This document shows, one piece after another, positions 1 to 6,195 of a stretch of DNA of 51,875 bases (positions are counted from its first letter, which is position 1; every line of letters starts with the position of its first letter). The DNA comes from a virus, in IMG/VR virus record IMGVR_UViG_3300020109_000029, positions 1 through 51,875 of that record; one strand, 5' to 3'. Below the pieces are notes generated by a model. It searched no databases. It was not told where the DNA came from and worked only from the letters and a program-made list of their open reading frames with translations. The translations under genes and the position numbers were made by a program.

Positions 1-90
1 GCCAACGCCGACGCCAACGCCCACGCCTACGCCTACGCCAACGCCGACGCCGACGCCTACGCCTACGCCAACGCCTACGCCTACGCCTGG
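1..90 (+). repeat. Tandem GCCNAC hexanucleotide repeat, left end
   Basis: About fifteen consecutive six-base units of the form GCC-NAC, where N is G, A, T or C, giving Ala-Asp, Ala-Asn, Ala-Tyr or Ala-His. The same array occupies the right end of the window. The unit is in frame with the coding sequence. Such an array is prone to slippage and would explain why assembly or linearisation broke here. Confidence 0.9.
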
Positions 91-156
91 AAGCGTCTTG
101 CGGACGGCCTGGTCGAAGCGATGAAGTGGGCCGCCGACCAGCGCGAGGCCGCGTGA
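1..156 (+). CDS. C-terminal part of Ala-X repeat protein split by the window ends
   Basis: The reading frame is open from base 1 and ends at TGA 154-156. It begins with about 29 codons alternating Ala with Asp, Asn, Tyr or His, then a non-repetitive tail of about 22 residues (WKRLADGL, then EAMKWAADQREAA). It matches the repeat that ends the gene starting at 51232, so the two are almost certainly one gene cut by linearisation of a circular genome. The stop overlaps the next start (TGATG), the usual coupling in this operon. Function unknown; the tail is helical and amphipathic. Confidence 0.75.
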   Translation, partial: ANADANAHAYAYANADADAYAYANAYAYAWKRLADGLVEAMKWAADQREAA

Positions 157-455
157 TGGCAAGCCCTCAGACCAACCCCCAATACGAAGCGTGGCAGGAC
201 GCCTGCGCTGATTACCGATCCTCCGGTGGAGAGAGCGCTTCGGACTACAGCGACGACGGTTTCAAGATTGGCGAAGAAGCCTTTCTGACTGTCGATCCGG
301 CTGGATGGCGCTCGTTCATCGACGCCGCAGCCGAGGAAGAAGGTCAGGGAAACCTCGACCGTACCCGCGTGATCGCCACGGCGGCTGAGTACGAGCTGGC
401 GACGCTGGTTGCCCTCGCCTCTGTTCAAGCTCCGGCTGTTCGGGAGGCTGCTTGA
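156..455 (+). CDS. Small early phage protein, unknown function
   Basis: A 99-residue protein starting at ATG 156, which overlaps the stop of the repeat protein by one base. It begins MASPQTNPQYEAWQDACADY and is acidic and soluble, with no membrane segment or recognised domain. The N-terminal DNA (ATGGCAAGCCC) resembles the start of the gene at 51232. The stop overlaps the next start in the same TGATG arrangement. It belongs to the rightward early operon. Confidence 0.6.
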   Translation: MASPQTNPQYEAWQDACADYRSSGGESASDYSDDGFKIGEEAFLTVDPAGWRSFIDAAAEEEGQGNLDRTRVIATAAEYELATLVALASVQAPAVREAA

Positions 456-793
456 TGGTCGTCGAACAAACCTCGGCGGGCGACTGGGCCGTCTGGAATA
501 CTCGGCGCCGGTATATCGACCGCTTCCCAACCGAAGCCGAGGCGAAGGCTTTTGCGGAAGCGAACCGCACGCAGCCGTCGAAGCGCGCCGATACCAAGCT
601 ATCGGGCCTTGAGGCGGCCGTTCTCGAATGCCTGGCGAACCTGGGCACGGTCGAATGGCCCGGCGCCAGTAAGACGGTCGCCAGTCTCGCCCGAAAGGGC
701 CTTGTGTCGGTCGAACGCCTCCCGACTGGAACGTTTCGGATCGCCGCCAAGTCACTCGCCGCCCCGTCTGTTCAAGAGCGGGGGGCTGCGTGA
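455..793 (+). CDS. Small early protein with a winged-helix-like C-terminal half
   Basis: A 112-residue protein. ATG 455 is preferred over the TTG three bases upstream because it gives the TGATG overlap seen at its neighbours. Residues 1-40 look like a short alpha/beta unit (DWAVWNTRRRYIDRFPTEAE). Residues 50-102 (from LSGLEAAVLECLANLG to TGTFRIAAKS) have the helix-helix-helix-hairpin spacing of a winged helix, which would suit DNA binding; that is inference. Its last codons lie in the repeated gene-junction cassette also found at 986. Confidence 0.55.
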   Translation: MVVEQTSAGDWAVWNTRRRYIDRFPTEAEAKAFAEANRTQPSKRADTKLSGLEAAVLECLANLGTVEWPGASKTVASLARKGLVSVERLPTGTFRIAAKSLAAPSVQERGAA

Positions 794-1005
794 TGGTCGT
801 TATGCCCGAAGTCATGACGCCAGAGATGGAGCGCGTGTGGCGCGACGCTTGGGTCAATCAAGCCTATCGCCGTCGCGGTAGCGGTCCCGTTGGCAACACC
901 CGCCGTATCAAGAACCCGGAAAGCTGTGAGCAGTTCGCCTACCGCGCCCTTCGCAAGCACATTGCGGAGACGCAAGGCGCTGCAGCCCCGTCTGTTCAAG
1001 AGCGG
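762..1005 (+). repeat. Duplicated gene-junction cassette (762-781 and 986-1005)
   Basis: The 20-mer CCCCGTCTGTTCAAGAGCGG occurs at 762-781 and again at 986-1005. Each copy encodes APSVQER at the end of one gene and is followed by a G-rich ribosome-binding stretch and the ATG of the next gene. A diverged relative (CTCTGTTCAAG) lies at 420-430 before the ATG at 455. The copies carry the stop/start region of successive genes, so they look like duplicated translation-coupling modules. Confidence 0.75.
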
Positions 1006-1020
1006 AGGGCTGGGGAATGA
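793..1020 (+). CDS. Small basic early protein, unknown
   Basis: A 75-residue protein starting at ATG 793 (TGATG overlap). It is basic and probably helical, with MERVWRDAWVNQAYRRRG near the start and a second Arg/Lys-rich stretch later (YRALRKHIAETQ). No family recognised; the charge would allow nucleic-acid contact. Its 3' end is the second copy of the repeated junction cassette, and it overlaps the next ATG by four bases. Confidence 0.55.
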   Translation: MVVMPEVMTPEMERVWRDAWVNQAYRRRGSGPVGNTRRIKNPESCEQFAYRALRKHIAETQGAAAPSVQERRAGE

Positions 1021-1397
1021 GCGACCTGATCGAACGACTGGAGAAGGCCGAAGCTGGGTCAGTGCCGCTGGATTGCGAAGTCGTGCGGCAGTTCGGCTAT
1101 CACGTTCCTGAGGGAACTTGGCAGGGGTGGCACGATCCCGACGGAAACCACATTGGCCTTCCGCCAAAGGTCACCACCTCCCTAGACGCTGCCCTGGCTC
1201 TGGCTGAGCGGGTTCTGCCAGGCCACGTCTTCTACAGCATCGATCACATGGCGGTGATCAATCTCCGCAACATCTGCGTCGCGCAAGTGTCGGGCGAGGC
1301 GGACGGCTGCGCCGGGGAGGGTGAGGCCGCAACCCCCGCCCTCGCTCTCTGCATAGCCATTCTTCGCGCCGCCAAGGCTCAGGGAGCCGAGGCATGA
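1017..1397 (+). CDS. Phage ABA-sandwich-like early protein
   Basis: A 126-residue protein with an N-terminal helix MSDLIERLEKAEAGS, then alternating strands and helices including WHDPDGNHIGLPPKVTTS and LDAALALAERVLPG, and a C-terminal helix LALCIAILRAAKAQ. This layout resembles small proteins annotated as phage ABA sandwich domain, common in early regions of phages of Gram-negative bacteria; their function is not known. ATG 1017 overlaps the previous stop by four bases and follows a strong GGAGGGCTGGGG stretch. The family assignment is by resemblance. Confidence 0.6.
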   Translation: MSDLIERLEKAEAGSVPLDCEVVRQFGYHVPEGTWQGWHDPDGNHIGLPPKVTTSLDAALALAERVLPGHVFYSIDHMAVINLRNICVAQVSGEADGCAGEGEAATPALALCIAILRAAKAQGAEA

Positions 1398-1672
1398 CCC
1401 CTCGCCCCCTGATGCAAGCCGCCCTCAAGGCGGAGGAAGCCGCTCACCTCCTGACCCTGGCCCAAGCCTACGCCGGAAGGCCGGAACAGGAAGCCTACAT
1501 CCGAAAGGCCCAGGCCCTTCTCCGCGAAGCCGATGAGCTTGCCCAGCAGGCCCAGGAAGCCGCCGACGAAGCCTCTATGGCCGACCACGAGAAGTGGTGG
1601 GCGGGCCGTCAAGCCAATTCGTCCCTGCTGAACCCGGCAGGACACCACCAAAATCAGGAGATTGCAGCGTGA
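1394..1672 (+). CDS. Small helical early protein
   Basis: A 92-residue protein rich in Ala, Glu and Gln. Residues 5-60 form a nearly continuous amphipathic helix or short coiled coil (ALLREADELAQQAQEAADEA). No domain recognised. It overlaps its upstream neighbour by four bases and its downstream neighbour by four (GTGA), so it is co-translated with them. Confidence 0.5.
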   Translation: MTPRPLMQAALKAEEAAHLLTLAQAYAGRPEQEAYIRKAQALLREADELAQQAQEAADEASMADHEKWWAGRQANSSLLNPAGHHQNQEIAA

Positions 1673-1920
1673 CTGAAGTGTCCGAAGAAAAGATCGCCCG
1701 CGACAAGGCCGCCGTAGATGCAATGCGCAATGCCAAATCCAACATGGATGCGGCTTTGGCCCGTATCTCGACGCTTGAAACAGCGCTGGCCTACGCCCGC
1801 GATAATCTAAGCCGAGTGAAAGGCTACATCAGCCCGAACGTCTACACCTACGGCGCTCAGGGCACCGTCCACGCGGCCATCGACGACATGATCGCCCATG
1901 CGGCGAAGGCGCTCGGCTAA
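1669..1920 (+). CDS. Small early protein, GTG start
   Basis: An 83-residue protein. GTG 1669 is chosen because AGGAG lies 8 bases upstream (1657-1661) and the GTGA overlap with the preceding stop is the recurrent junction type. The frame is open further upstream, but nothing supports an earlier start. The protein begins MTEVSEEKIARDKAAVD and continues with long helices; predicted coiled coil, function unknown. Confidence 0.55.
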   Translation: MTEVSEEKIARDKAAVDAMRNAKSNMDAALARISTLETALAYARDNLSRVKGYISPNVYTYGAQGTVHAAIDDMIAHAAKALG

Positions 1921-2126
1921 TGTCCCGCCCCTACGACCAAACCCTATCCTCCGACGGGGTCTATTACGCCTCTCGCCGGACGAATGAGCACAACGGGGCT
2001 GGCTGGGATTTTCGGCCTGACCGCGTCCGCTCTCGCTGGACCTTCCGTGACTGGGACTGCGCCTGCGCTCTGGTCATCACCATTATCGTCGCTGTCGCCA
2101 GCGCCTTTGCTTTCGGGGTGGCGTGA
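1920..2126 (+). CDS. Small single-span membrane protein
   Basis: A 68-residue protein with a polar, Arg-rich N-terminal half (residues 1-47) and one hydrophobic segment at the extreme C terminus (about 48-67, ALVITIIVAVASAFAFGVA). This is the topology of a tail-anchored inner-membrane protein. The start shares one base with the upstream TAA and the stop overlaps the next ATG. Early membrane proteins of phages often act on the host envelope or exclude other phages, but nothing here shows which. Confidence 0.5.
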   Translation: MSRPYDQTLSSDGVYYASRRTNEHNGAGWDFRPDRVRSRWTFRDWDCACALVITIIVAVASAFAFGVA

Positions 2127-2449
2127 TGGACCTGTCTCAGTTCTACCGTGACGACCACGCCGACGAGTTCGAGGTGACCGTCGAGGTTCGCGCCACGGTC
2201 ATAGAAACGGTGAAGGCCGCGACCGAAGAAGAGGCGCGGACGATCATCGAAAAGCGTCTCGATGACCGCGACCTCGATGTCTATGGCCCTGACATTTGGC
2301 AGGCCGACATCAGCTCGTGCCGACGCCCGGCGACAATCTACCTGATTACGCGCCCCGGAACCACGATTAGCGGCACCTCACACCCTCAGCCGGGCGACCT
2401 GCCGCGTGATCCGAAGCCGTATGAGACGGCTTGGAGGCCAGCGCCATGA
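2126..2449 (+). CDS. Small early protein, unknown
   Basis: A 107-residue acidic protein; ATG 2126 is preferred over GTG 2123. Residues 10-50 have a strand-helix-strand pattern (FEVTVEVRATVIETVKAATE then EEARTIIEKRLDDRDLDV) similar to small phage beta-alpha proteins. The C-terminal 30 residues are Pro-rich. It overlaps the next start by four bases. No function assigned. Confidence 0.5.
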   Translation: MDLSQFYRDDHADEFEVTVEVRATVIETVKAATEEEARTIIEKRLDDRDLDVYGPDIWQADISSCRRPATIYLITRPGTTISGTSHPQPGDLPRDPKPYETAWRPAP

Positions 2450-2700
2450 CCCCCGCTCAATCTCAATCCTCAACTGCCAAGGCGTCGGACCGGGCCAGTA
2501 ACCCGGCCGGCGAGGCAGTCGAATACGCCCGCGTCGAGAACGGCCAGATCATCCTCATGCTGGATGGCCGGATGCAGCGGGTCCGGCAAGGCACGGCCTG
2601 GGGAGAATGGCTCTCCGCCGTGACCTCGCCCTTTCCATCCACTCAGGAGCGCGCCCGGCAGATCAGGGCCGCGCTCGAAGAGACGGGGTTCTATCAGTGA
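2446..2700 (+). CDS. Small early protein upstream of the annealing protein
   Basis: An 84-residue protein. ATG 2446 is preceded by TTGGAGG at 2431-2437. The first 25 residues are Ser/Ala/Gln-rich, and residues 30-55 look like two beta strands (EYARVENGQIILMLDGRMQR). It lies directly upstream of, and is translationally coupled to, the recombination protein, which suggests a role near recombination; that is context only. Confidence 0.45.
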   Translation: MTPAQSQSSTAKASDRASNPAGEAVEYARVENGQIILMLDGRMQRVRQGTAWGEWLSAVTSPFPSTQERARQIRAALEETGFYQ

Positions 2701-3347
2701 GCTTCACCCCTGAACAGAAGGCGGCGCTCCAGGCACCTTTGAGCCAGGCGCACGTCGCCTCCCGTCAACAGGCGGGCCAGACCCTGTCCTACGTCGAGGC
2801 GTGGCACGTCATTGCCGAGGCCAACCGCATCTTCGGCTTCGACGGCTGGGCGCGCGAGACGATCGACCTGCGCCAGCTTGGCGAGCCGAGGGAGAAAGAC
2901 GGCAAGTTCCGCGTCGGCTATTCGGCCCGTGTCCGCGTGACTGTGACGGCCGGCGACCGTGTTGTGGTGCGCGAGGGGTGTGGCTTCGGCCAGGGCATCG
3001 ACCGCGATCCCGACCAGGCCCACGAAAGCGCACTCAAGGAAGCCGAGAGCGACGCCATGAAGCGCGCGCTGATGACCTTCGGCAATCCCTTCGGCCTGGC
3101 GCTCTACGACAAGAGCAAGGCGAACGTGGCCGAGGTCGGCAATGCCGCCGTGGACTTCGCCATCGGTCAGCTCCGCTGCTGCAAGACCGGCGACGAGTTC
3201 AAGGACTTCTGGGCCAAGAACAAGGATGGCCTGAAAGAGCAACTGACCCCGCGCGAATACGCGACGGTCGTCACGGCCATGCAGGAGGAGGCCAAGCGCT
3301 TCGCTCCGCCGGCCGAAGAACCCACCCCATTCGACAAGGCCGCCTGA
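2697..3347 (+). CDS. Rad52/Rad22-like single-strand annealing protein
   Basis: A 216-residue protein starting at GTG 2697 (GTGA overlap). Residues 18-130 carry the Rad52-fold signature: LSYVEAWHVIAEANRIFGFD, GWARETIDL, a beta hairpin with RVRVTVTAGDRVVVREG, GCGFGQG, then the helix AHESALKEAESDAMKRALMT and FGNPFGLALYD. Proteins of this fold form oligomeric rings on single-stranded DNA and promote annealing, the role RecT or Red-beta plays in other phages. SSB, a coiled-coil protein and NinB follow immediately, so this is the phage recombination module. The C-terminal 70 residues are variable and probably bind partners. Confidence 0.9.
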   Translation: MSFTPEQKAALQAPLSQAHVASRQQAGQTLSYVEAWHVIAEANRIFGFDGWARETIDLRQLGEPREKDGKFRVGYSARVRVTVTAGDRVVVREGCGFGQGIDRDPDQAHESALKEAESDAMKRALMTFGNPFGLALYDKSKANVAEVGNAAVDFAIGQLRCCKTGDEFKDFWAKNKDGLKEQLTPREYATVVTAMQEEAKRFAPPAEEPTPFDKAA

Positions 3348-3348
3348 C

Positions 3349-3768
3349 ATGAAGAATCTGACCATTGCCGGTCGTCTGACCAAAGACGCCACCACCCGCG
3401 ACGCCGGTTCGGATCGCGTCACCGGGTTTTCCGTCGCCGTCGACGACCGCCAGGGCAAGGACAAGTCCACCCTGTTTTTCGACTGCTCGATGTGGGGAAA
3501 GCGCGGCGAGGCGCTGGCTCAATACCTCATCAAGGGTGCGTCGGTGACCGTCTCCGGCGACCTCGGCACGCGGGAGTACGAGGGCAAGACCTACCTGACC
3601 CTCCGCGTGAATGACGTGACGCTCCAGGGCGGGAAACCCACACGGGACGAACACGATCAGCGGCCGGCGGGTGAACGGGGAGGGTCGTCCAGCGGTCAGC
3701 CCGCCGGCGGCTACGACCTGTCGGACGATATCCCGTTCGTGAGGGTGGCGGGAGATTTCGATGTCTGA
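3349..3768 (+). CDS. ssb: Single-stranded DNA-binding protein
   Basis: A 139-residue protein with an N-terminal OB fold (residues 1-103: MKNLTIAGRLTKDA, VTGFSVAVDDR, DCSMWGKRGEALAQYLIKGA, VTVSGDLGTREYEGKTYLTL). A Gly/Ser-rich linker and an acidic end containing DLSDDIPF follow; the DDIPF motif is the partner-binding tip of bacterial SSB, though here nine residues lie after it. It would coat replication and recombination intermediates and recruit host proteins. It starts one base after the annealing-protein stop. Confidence 0.93.
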   Translation: MKNLTIAGRLTKDATTRDAGSDRVTGFSVAVDDRQGKDKSTLFFDCSMWGKRGEALAQYLIKGASVTVSGDLGTREYEGKTYLTLRVNDVTLQGGKPTRDEHDQRPAGERGGSSSGQPAGGYDLSDDIPFVRVAGDFDV

Positions 3769-4180
3769 TGATCTCGAAGTTTGGCGCGCAATCCCGTCTC
3801 TGCCTGACTACATCGCGTCCTCTCACGGTCGGCTGATGCGGCTGCCTTGGGGTGGGCGGATGCCATATGGCGGAAACCGGCCCTACGGCGGAAAGCCCAC
3901 ATTTGGTGCCTGGTCTGAAGGCGACCGGCGGTTCGTTCTGCCGTATCGCGGAAAGACCTACCGCGTAGCGAGACTCATCTGCGAGGCCTTCAACGGCCCG
4001 GCCCCTGCGGATCGGCAGGTCTGTATGCACATCGATGAGAACAGCCGAAACAATCGGCCCGAAAATCTCGCATGGGGCACACAGAAAGAGAACCTGAACG
4101 CGCCCGGTTTCCTTGCGTACTGCTCGTCTGAAAAGCGGAAGGCGTCGCTCCGAGCTGCTCGGGAGGCGAAAGCCGCATGA
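3761..4180 (+). CDS. HNH homing endonuclease with NUMOD4-like N terminus
   Basis: A 139-residue protein. Residues 5-35 (VWRAIPSLPDYIASSHGRLM) match the NUMOD4 module that starts many phage homing nucleases. Residues 66-110 contain the HNH_3-type core: VARLICEAFNG, then MHIDENSRNNRPENLAWGT with catalytic His and Asn. It nicks or cuts DNA to spread itself. It overlaps the SSB stop by eight bases and the next start by four, so it is well fitted into the operon. One of six HNH-type genes in this genome. Confidence 0.85.
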   Translation: MSDDLEVWRAIPSLPDYIASSHGRLMRLPWGGRMPYGGNRPYGGKPTFGAWSEGDRRFVLPYRGKTYRVARLICEAFNGPAPADRQVCMHIDENSRNNRPENLAWGTQKENLNAPGFLAYCSSEKRKASLRAAREAKAA

Positions 4181-4911
4181 GCGCCCAGCCCATCCATCTG
4201 GCGAACGAGCCTAGCCCCTTCGACGCCCTGCGGATCGACATCGACGATCTGCTGCTAGAAGCGAAGAACTGGTGCGACGGCGAGGCCGCCAAGACCCAGG
4301 AGCAGGTCGACGAGATCGCGCGCCTGATCGACGAGCTGAACGACCGCGCCAAGCTGCTCGACGCCGAGCGCGTAGCGGAGAAGAAGCCACTCGACGAGCA
4401 GATTGCCGCCATCCAGGACCGCTACAACGTCTACCTCGCCCCGCTGAAAAACAAGACGCCGGGCAAGGTGCCGATGGCGCTGGACGCCCTCAACGCGGCT
4501 AAGCGTCCGTTTCTGCTGGCGAAGGAGGCCGAGCTAGAGGCGGCGCGGGAGAAGGCCAGGCTGGAGGCCGAAGAGAAGGCCCGCGTTGCCCGCGAGGCCG
4601 CACAAGCCGCCGCCGCGAACGACCTTGCGGCGCGCGAAGAGGCGGAAGCCAAGATCGCCGAGGCCGAAGCCGCCGCGACCGCCGCTCGCGTGGCGGATCG
4701 TCAGAAGGCCCACGCCCACGGTGGGGGGCGCGCTCATGGCCTTCGCACCCGCGTCGTGGCCGAGATCACCGACCTCAACGCGGCGGTGAAGCACTACTGG
4801 ACCGAAGACCCCAAGCCGTTCCGCGAACTGGCTCAGCGCCTCGCCGATCAGGACGCGAAGGCCAACCGTCGTGTGGCGGCCGGCGTCACCTTCCGGGAGG
4901 AACGGTATTGA
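4177..4911 (+). CDS. Coiled-coil protein of the recombination module
   Basis: A 244-residue protein. Residues 20-100 are helical (EEQVDEIARLIDELNDRAK-type heptads), and residues 115-185 form a long Ala/Glu/Arg coiled coil. A C-terminal domain (RTRVVAEITDLNAAVKHYW to TFREERY) follows. This arrangement recurs in phage genomes between an annealing protein and replication or exonuclease genes, but no activity is known to me. No nuclease motif is visible. Start overlaps the HNH stop; stop overlaps the TTG of NinB. Confidence 0.65.
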   Translation: MSAQPIHLANEPSPFDALRIDIDDLLLEAKNWCDGEAAKTQEQVDEIARLIDELNDRAKLLDAERVAEKKPLDEQIAAIQDRYNVYLAPLKNKTPGKVPMALDALNAAKRPFLLAKEAELEAAREKARLEAEEKARVAREAAQAAAANDLAAREEAEAKIAEAEAAATAARVADRQKAHAHGGGRAHGLRTRVVAEITDLNAAVKHYWTEDPKPFRELAQRLADQDAKANRRVAAGVTFREERY

Positions 4912-5330
4912 GCCGCAACCTCCTTCGCCTCACCCCTGGCGCGCGCCAGCAGGCCCACGCGTGGGTCGAAAAGGCGCTCACCATGTGGTCGCCCGGCAAG
5001 CCCTGGCTGCTGGAGATACGAGAGCCGAAGCGCACCGACGAACAGAACGCCGCCATGTGGGGGCTTCTGGCGCAGATCACGAAACAGCGCCCGGTGCACA
5101 ACGGCCGGCAGATGAACTCTGACCTCTGGAAGGCGGTGTTCATGGACGCCTTAGGCCATGAGGTGGATTACGTCGGCAGCCTGGACGGTAAGCGGGTGTT
5201 TCCGCTCGGGCATCGGTCGTCGCACCTCAACAAGGCGCAGATGTCGGATCTGATCGAGCTGATGCTCGCGTGGTCCGCAGAGCAGGGCCTGACCATCGAG
5301 CACTTCGACGACGAAAGGCTGGCCGCCTGA
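4908..5330 (+). CDS. ninB: NinB-family recombination protein (lambda Orf-like)
   Basis: A 140-residue protein matching NinB/Orf length and layout: a strand RNLLRLTP, a long helix, EIREPKRTDEQNAAMWGLLA, then LWKAVFMDALG and a C-terminal helix MSDLIELMLAWSAEQG. Lambda Orf/NinB binds single-stranded DNA and SSB and can replace RecFOR functions in Red recombination. TTG 4908 is chosen because GGGAGG lies just upstream (4895-4900) and the overlap pattern fits. Its position after the annealing protein and SSB supports the call. Confidence 0.88.
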   Translation: MSRNLLRLTPGARQQAHAWVEKALTMWSPGKPWLLEIREPKRTDEQNAAMWGLLAQITKQRPVHNGRQMNSDLWKAVFMDALGHEVDYVGSLDGKRVFPLGHRSSHLNKAQMSDLIELMLAWSAEQGLTIEHFDDERLAA

Positions 5331-5746
5331 TGCAGCGCAAGGCCCTGACCAGAACCGAGATCATCCTGCTCTGCCAGCGTCAGGCGACCGGCCCGATCCT
5401 GTGCGGCTGCGGCTGCGGTGAACCGCTGGATCCGGTGTCAGAGCAGGTGATCGACGAGCATGTCCTGCCCCGCAAGCTGACCGAGGTTGGCTGCGAGGCC
5501 GAGCGCGACGTGCTGGAGAACCGCGCCTTTCTCCGCAAGCCCTGCGCCCTGGAGAAGACCCGCGCCGATCTGGCCGTGATCGCCAAGGCGAAGGCCCAGG
5601 GCGGAGAGACAGGACAATACGCCCGCCGCCAGAAGCGAGGGGAGGGGTCGATCAAGTCCCGCCCGAACTGGCTTCCGAAGGGCTCAACCAAATGGCCGAA
5701 GCGCAAGCTTGGCTCTCAGAAGAAGGGAACCGACCATGTCGGGTGA
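5330..5746 (+). CDS. HNH-like nuclease with zinc-binding cysteines
   Basis: A 138-residue protein. Residues 22-35 carry clustered cysteines (PILCGCGCGEPLDP) and IDEHVLPRKLTEVG follows, which fits the strand and His of an HNH core. ENRAFLRKPCALEKTRADLA holds the last Cys and helix. The C-terminal third is very basic (KRGEGSIKSRPNWLPKGSTK), suggesting DNA contact. In other phages a small HNH or NinG-like nuclease often sits next to NinB, so a Holliday-junction or homing role are both possible. Confidence 0.7.
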   Translation: MQRKALTRTEIILLCQRQATGPILCGCGCGEPLDPVSEQVIDEHVLPRKLTEVGCEAERDVLENRAFLRKPCALEKTRADLAVIAKAKAQGGETGQYARRQKRGEGSIKSRPNWLPKGSTKWPKRKLGSQKKGTDHVG

Positions 5747-5754
5747 GAAGTCCC

Positions 5755-6195
5755 ATGACTAGCCCCCATTCCGGCCAGACGGCCTCCATAGGCGACCACC
5801 AACTTTCTTTCACCAACAGAAGAGGAGCGGAAAGCCACGACCCGCGCGCGAAAGCGTCTGGGTGTGATCAGGGAGGGGGCGTCGTCACGCTTGGCGGCTC
5901 CCCCGCTGTTCAGACCGGCGTGGGCTTCCTTCTGAGGTCCGCCCATTCTGCACGCGGGACCGGCGCGATCCACGGCCACACCTACGAAGTCGTTTGCTGG
6001 TTTCCGGCGGGAGACGACGCTGAAGAGTTGCAGGCGAAGTGCGAACGGTCTTGCGCGGACCTAGACCACGCAATCCTTCCGGAAGAACTGGCCTGGGCTG
6101 AAGCCCTGGTCGCCGAAATCATGCGCCGCACCGGAGCAGAAGACGTCGAGATCAGACGGCCCCTTGAGCGTCTTTACGCGAGGCCGCGCCGATGA
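5755..6195 (+). CDS. QueD-like T-fold protein (6-carboxy-tetrahydropterin synthase family)
   Basis: A 146-residue protein. With start ATG 5755, residues 62-146 match the QueD/PTPS T-fold: SAH (His 64) and HGHTYEV (His 73 and 75) supply the three zinc ligands, LDHAIL (104-109) is the conserved Asp-His, and RRPLERLYA carries the substrate Glu. The catalytic Cys normally found just before HGH is absent (TGAIHGH), so it may not make 6-carboxytetrahydropterin. Residues 1-57 are low-complexity, and GTG 5920 would give a 91-residue protein starting at the fold itself. It overlaps the DpdA-like gene by four bases, pointing to a shared 7-deazaguanine role. Confidence 0.7.
   Translation: MTSPHSGQTASIGDHQLSFTNRRGAESHDPRAKASGCDQGGGVVTLGGSPAVQTGVGFLLRSAHSARGTGAIHGHTYEVVCWFPAGDDAEELQAKCERSCADLDHAILPEELAWAEALVAEIMRRTGAEDVEIRRPLERLYARPRR

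Noticed and set aside
1-90. CRISPR array
   Set aside because: The repeat is an in-frame hexamer array without unique spacers, and no cas genes are present.
2694-3470. Minus-strand frame of 258 codons over the annealing protein and SSB
   Set aside because: Both plus-strand proteins are clearly real, and this frame has no recognisable domain.
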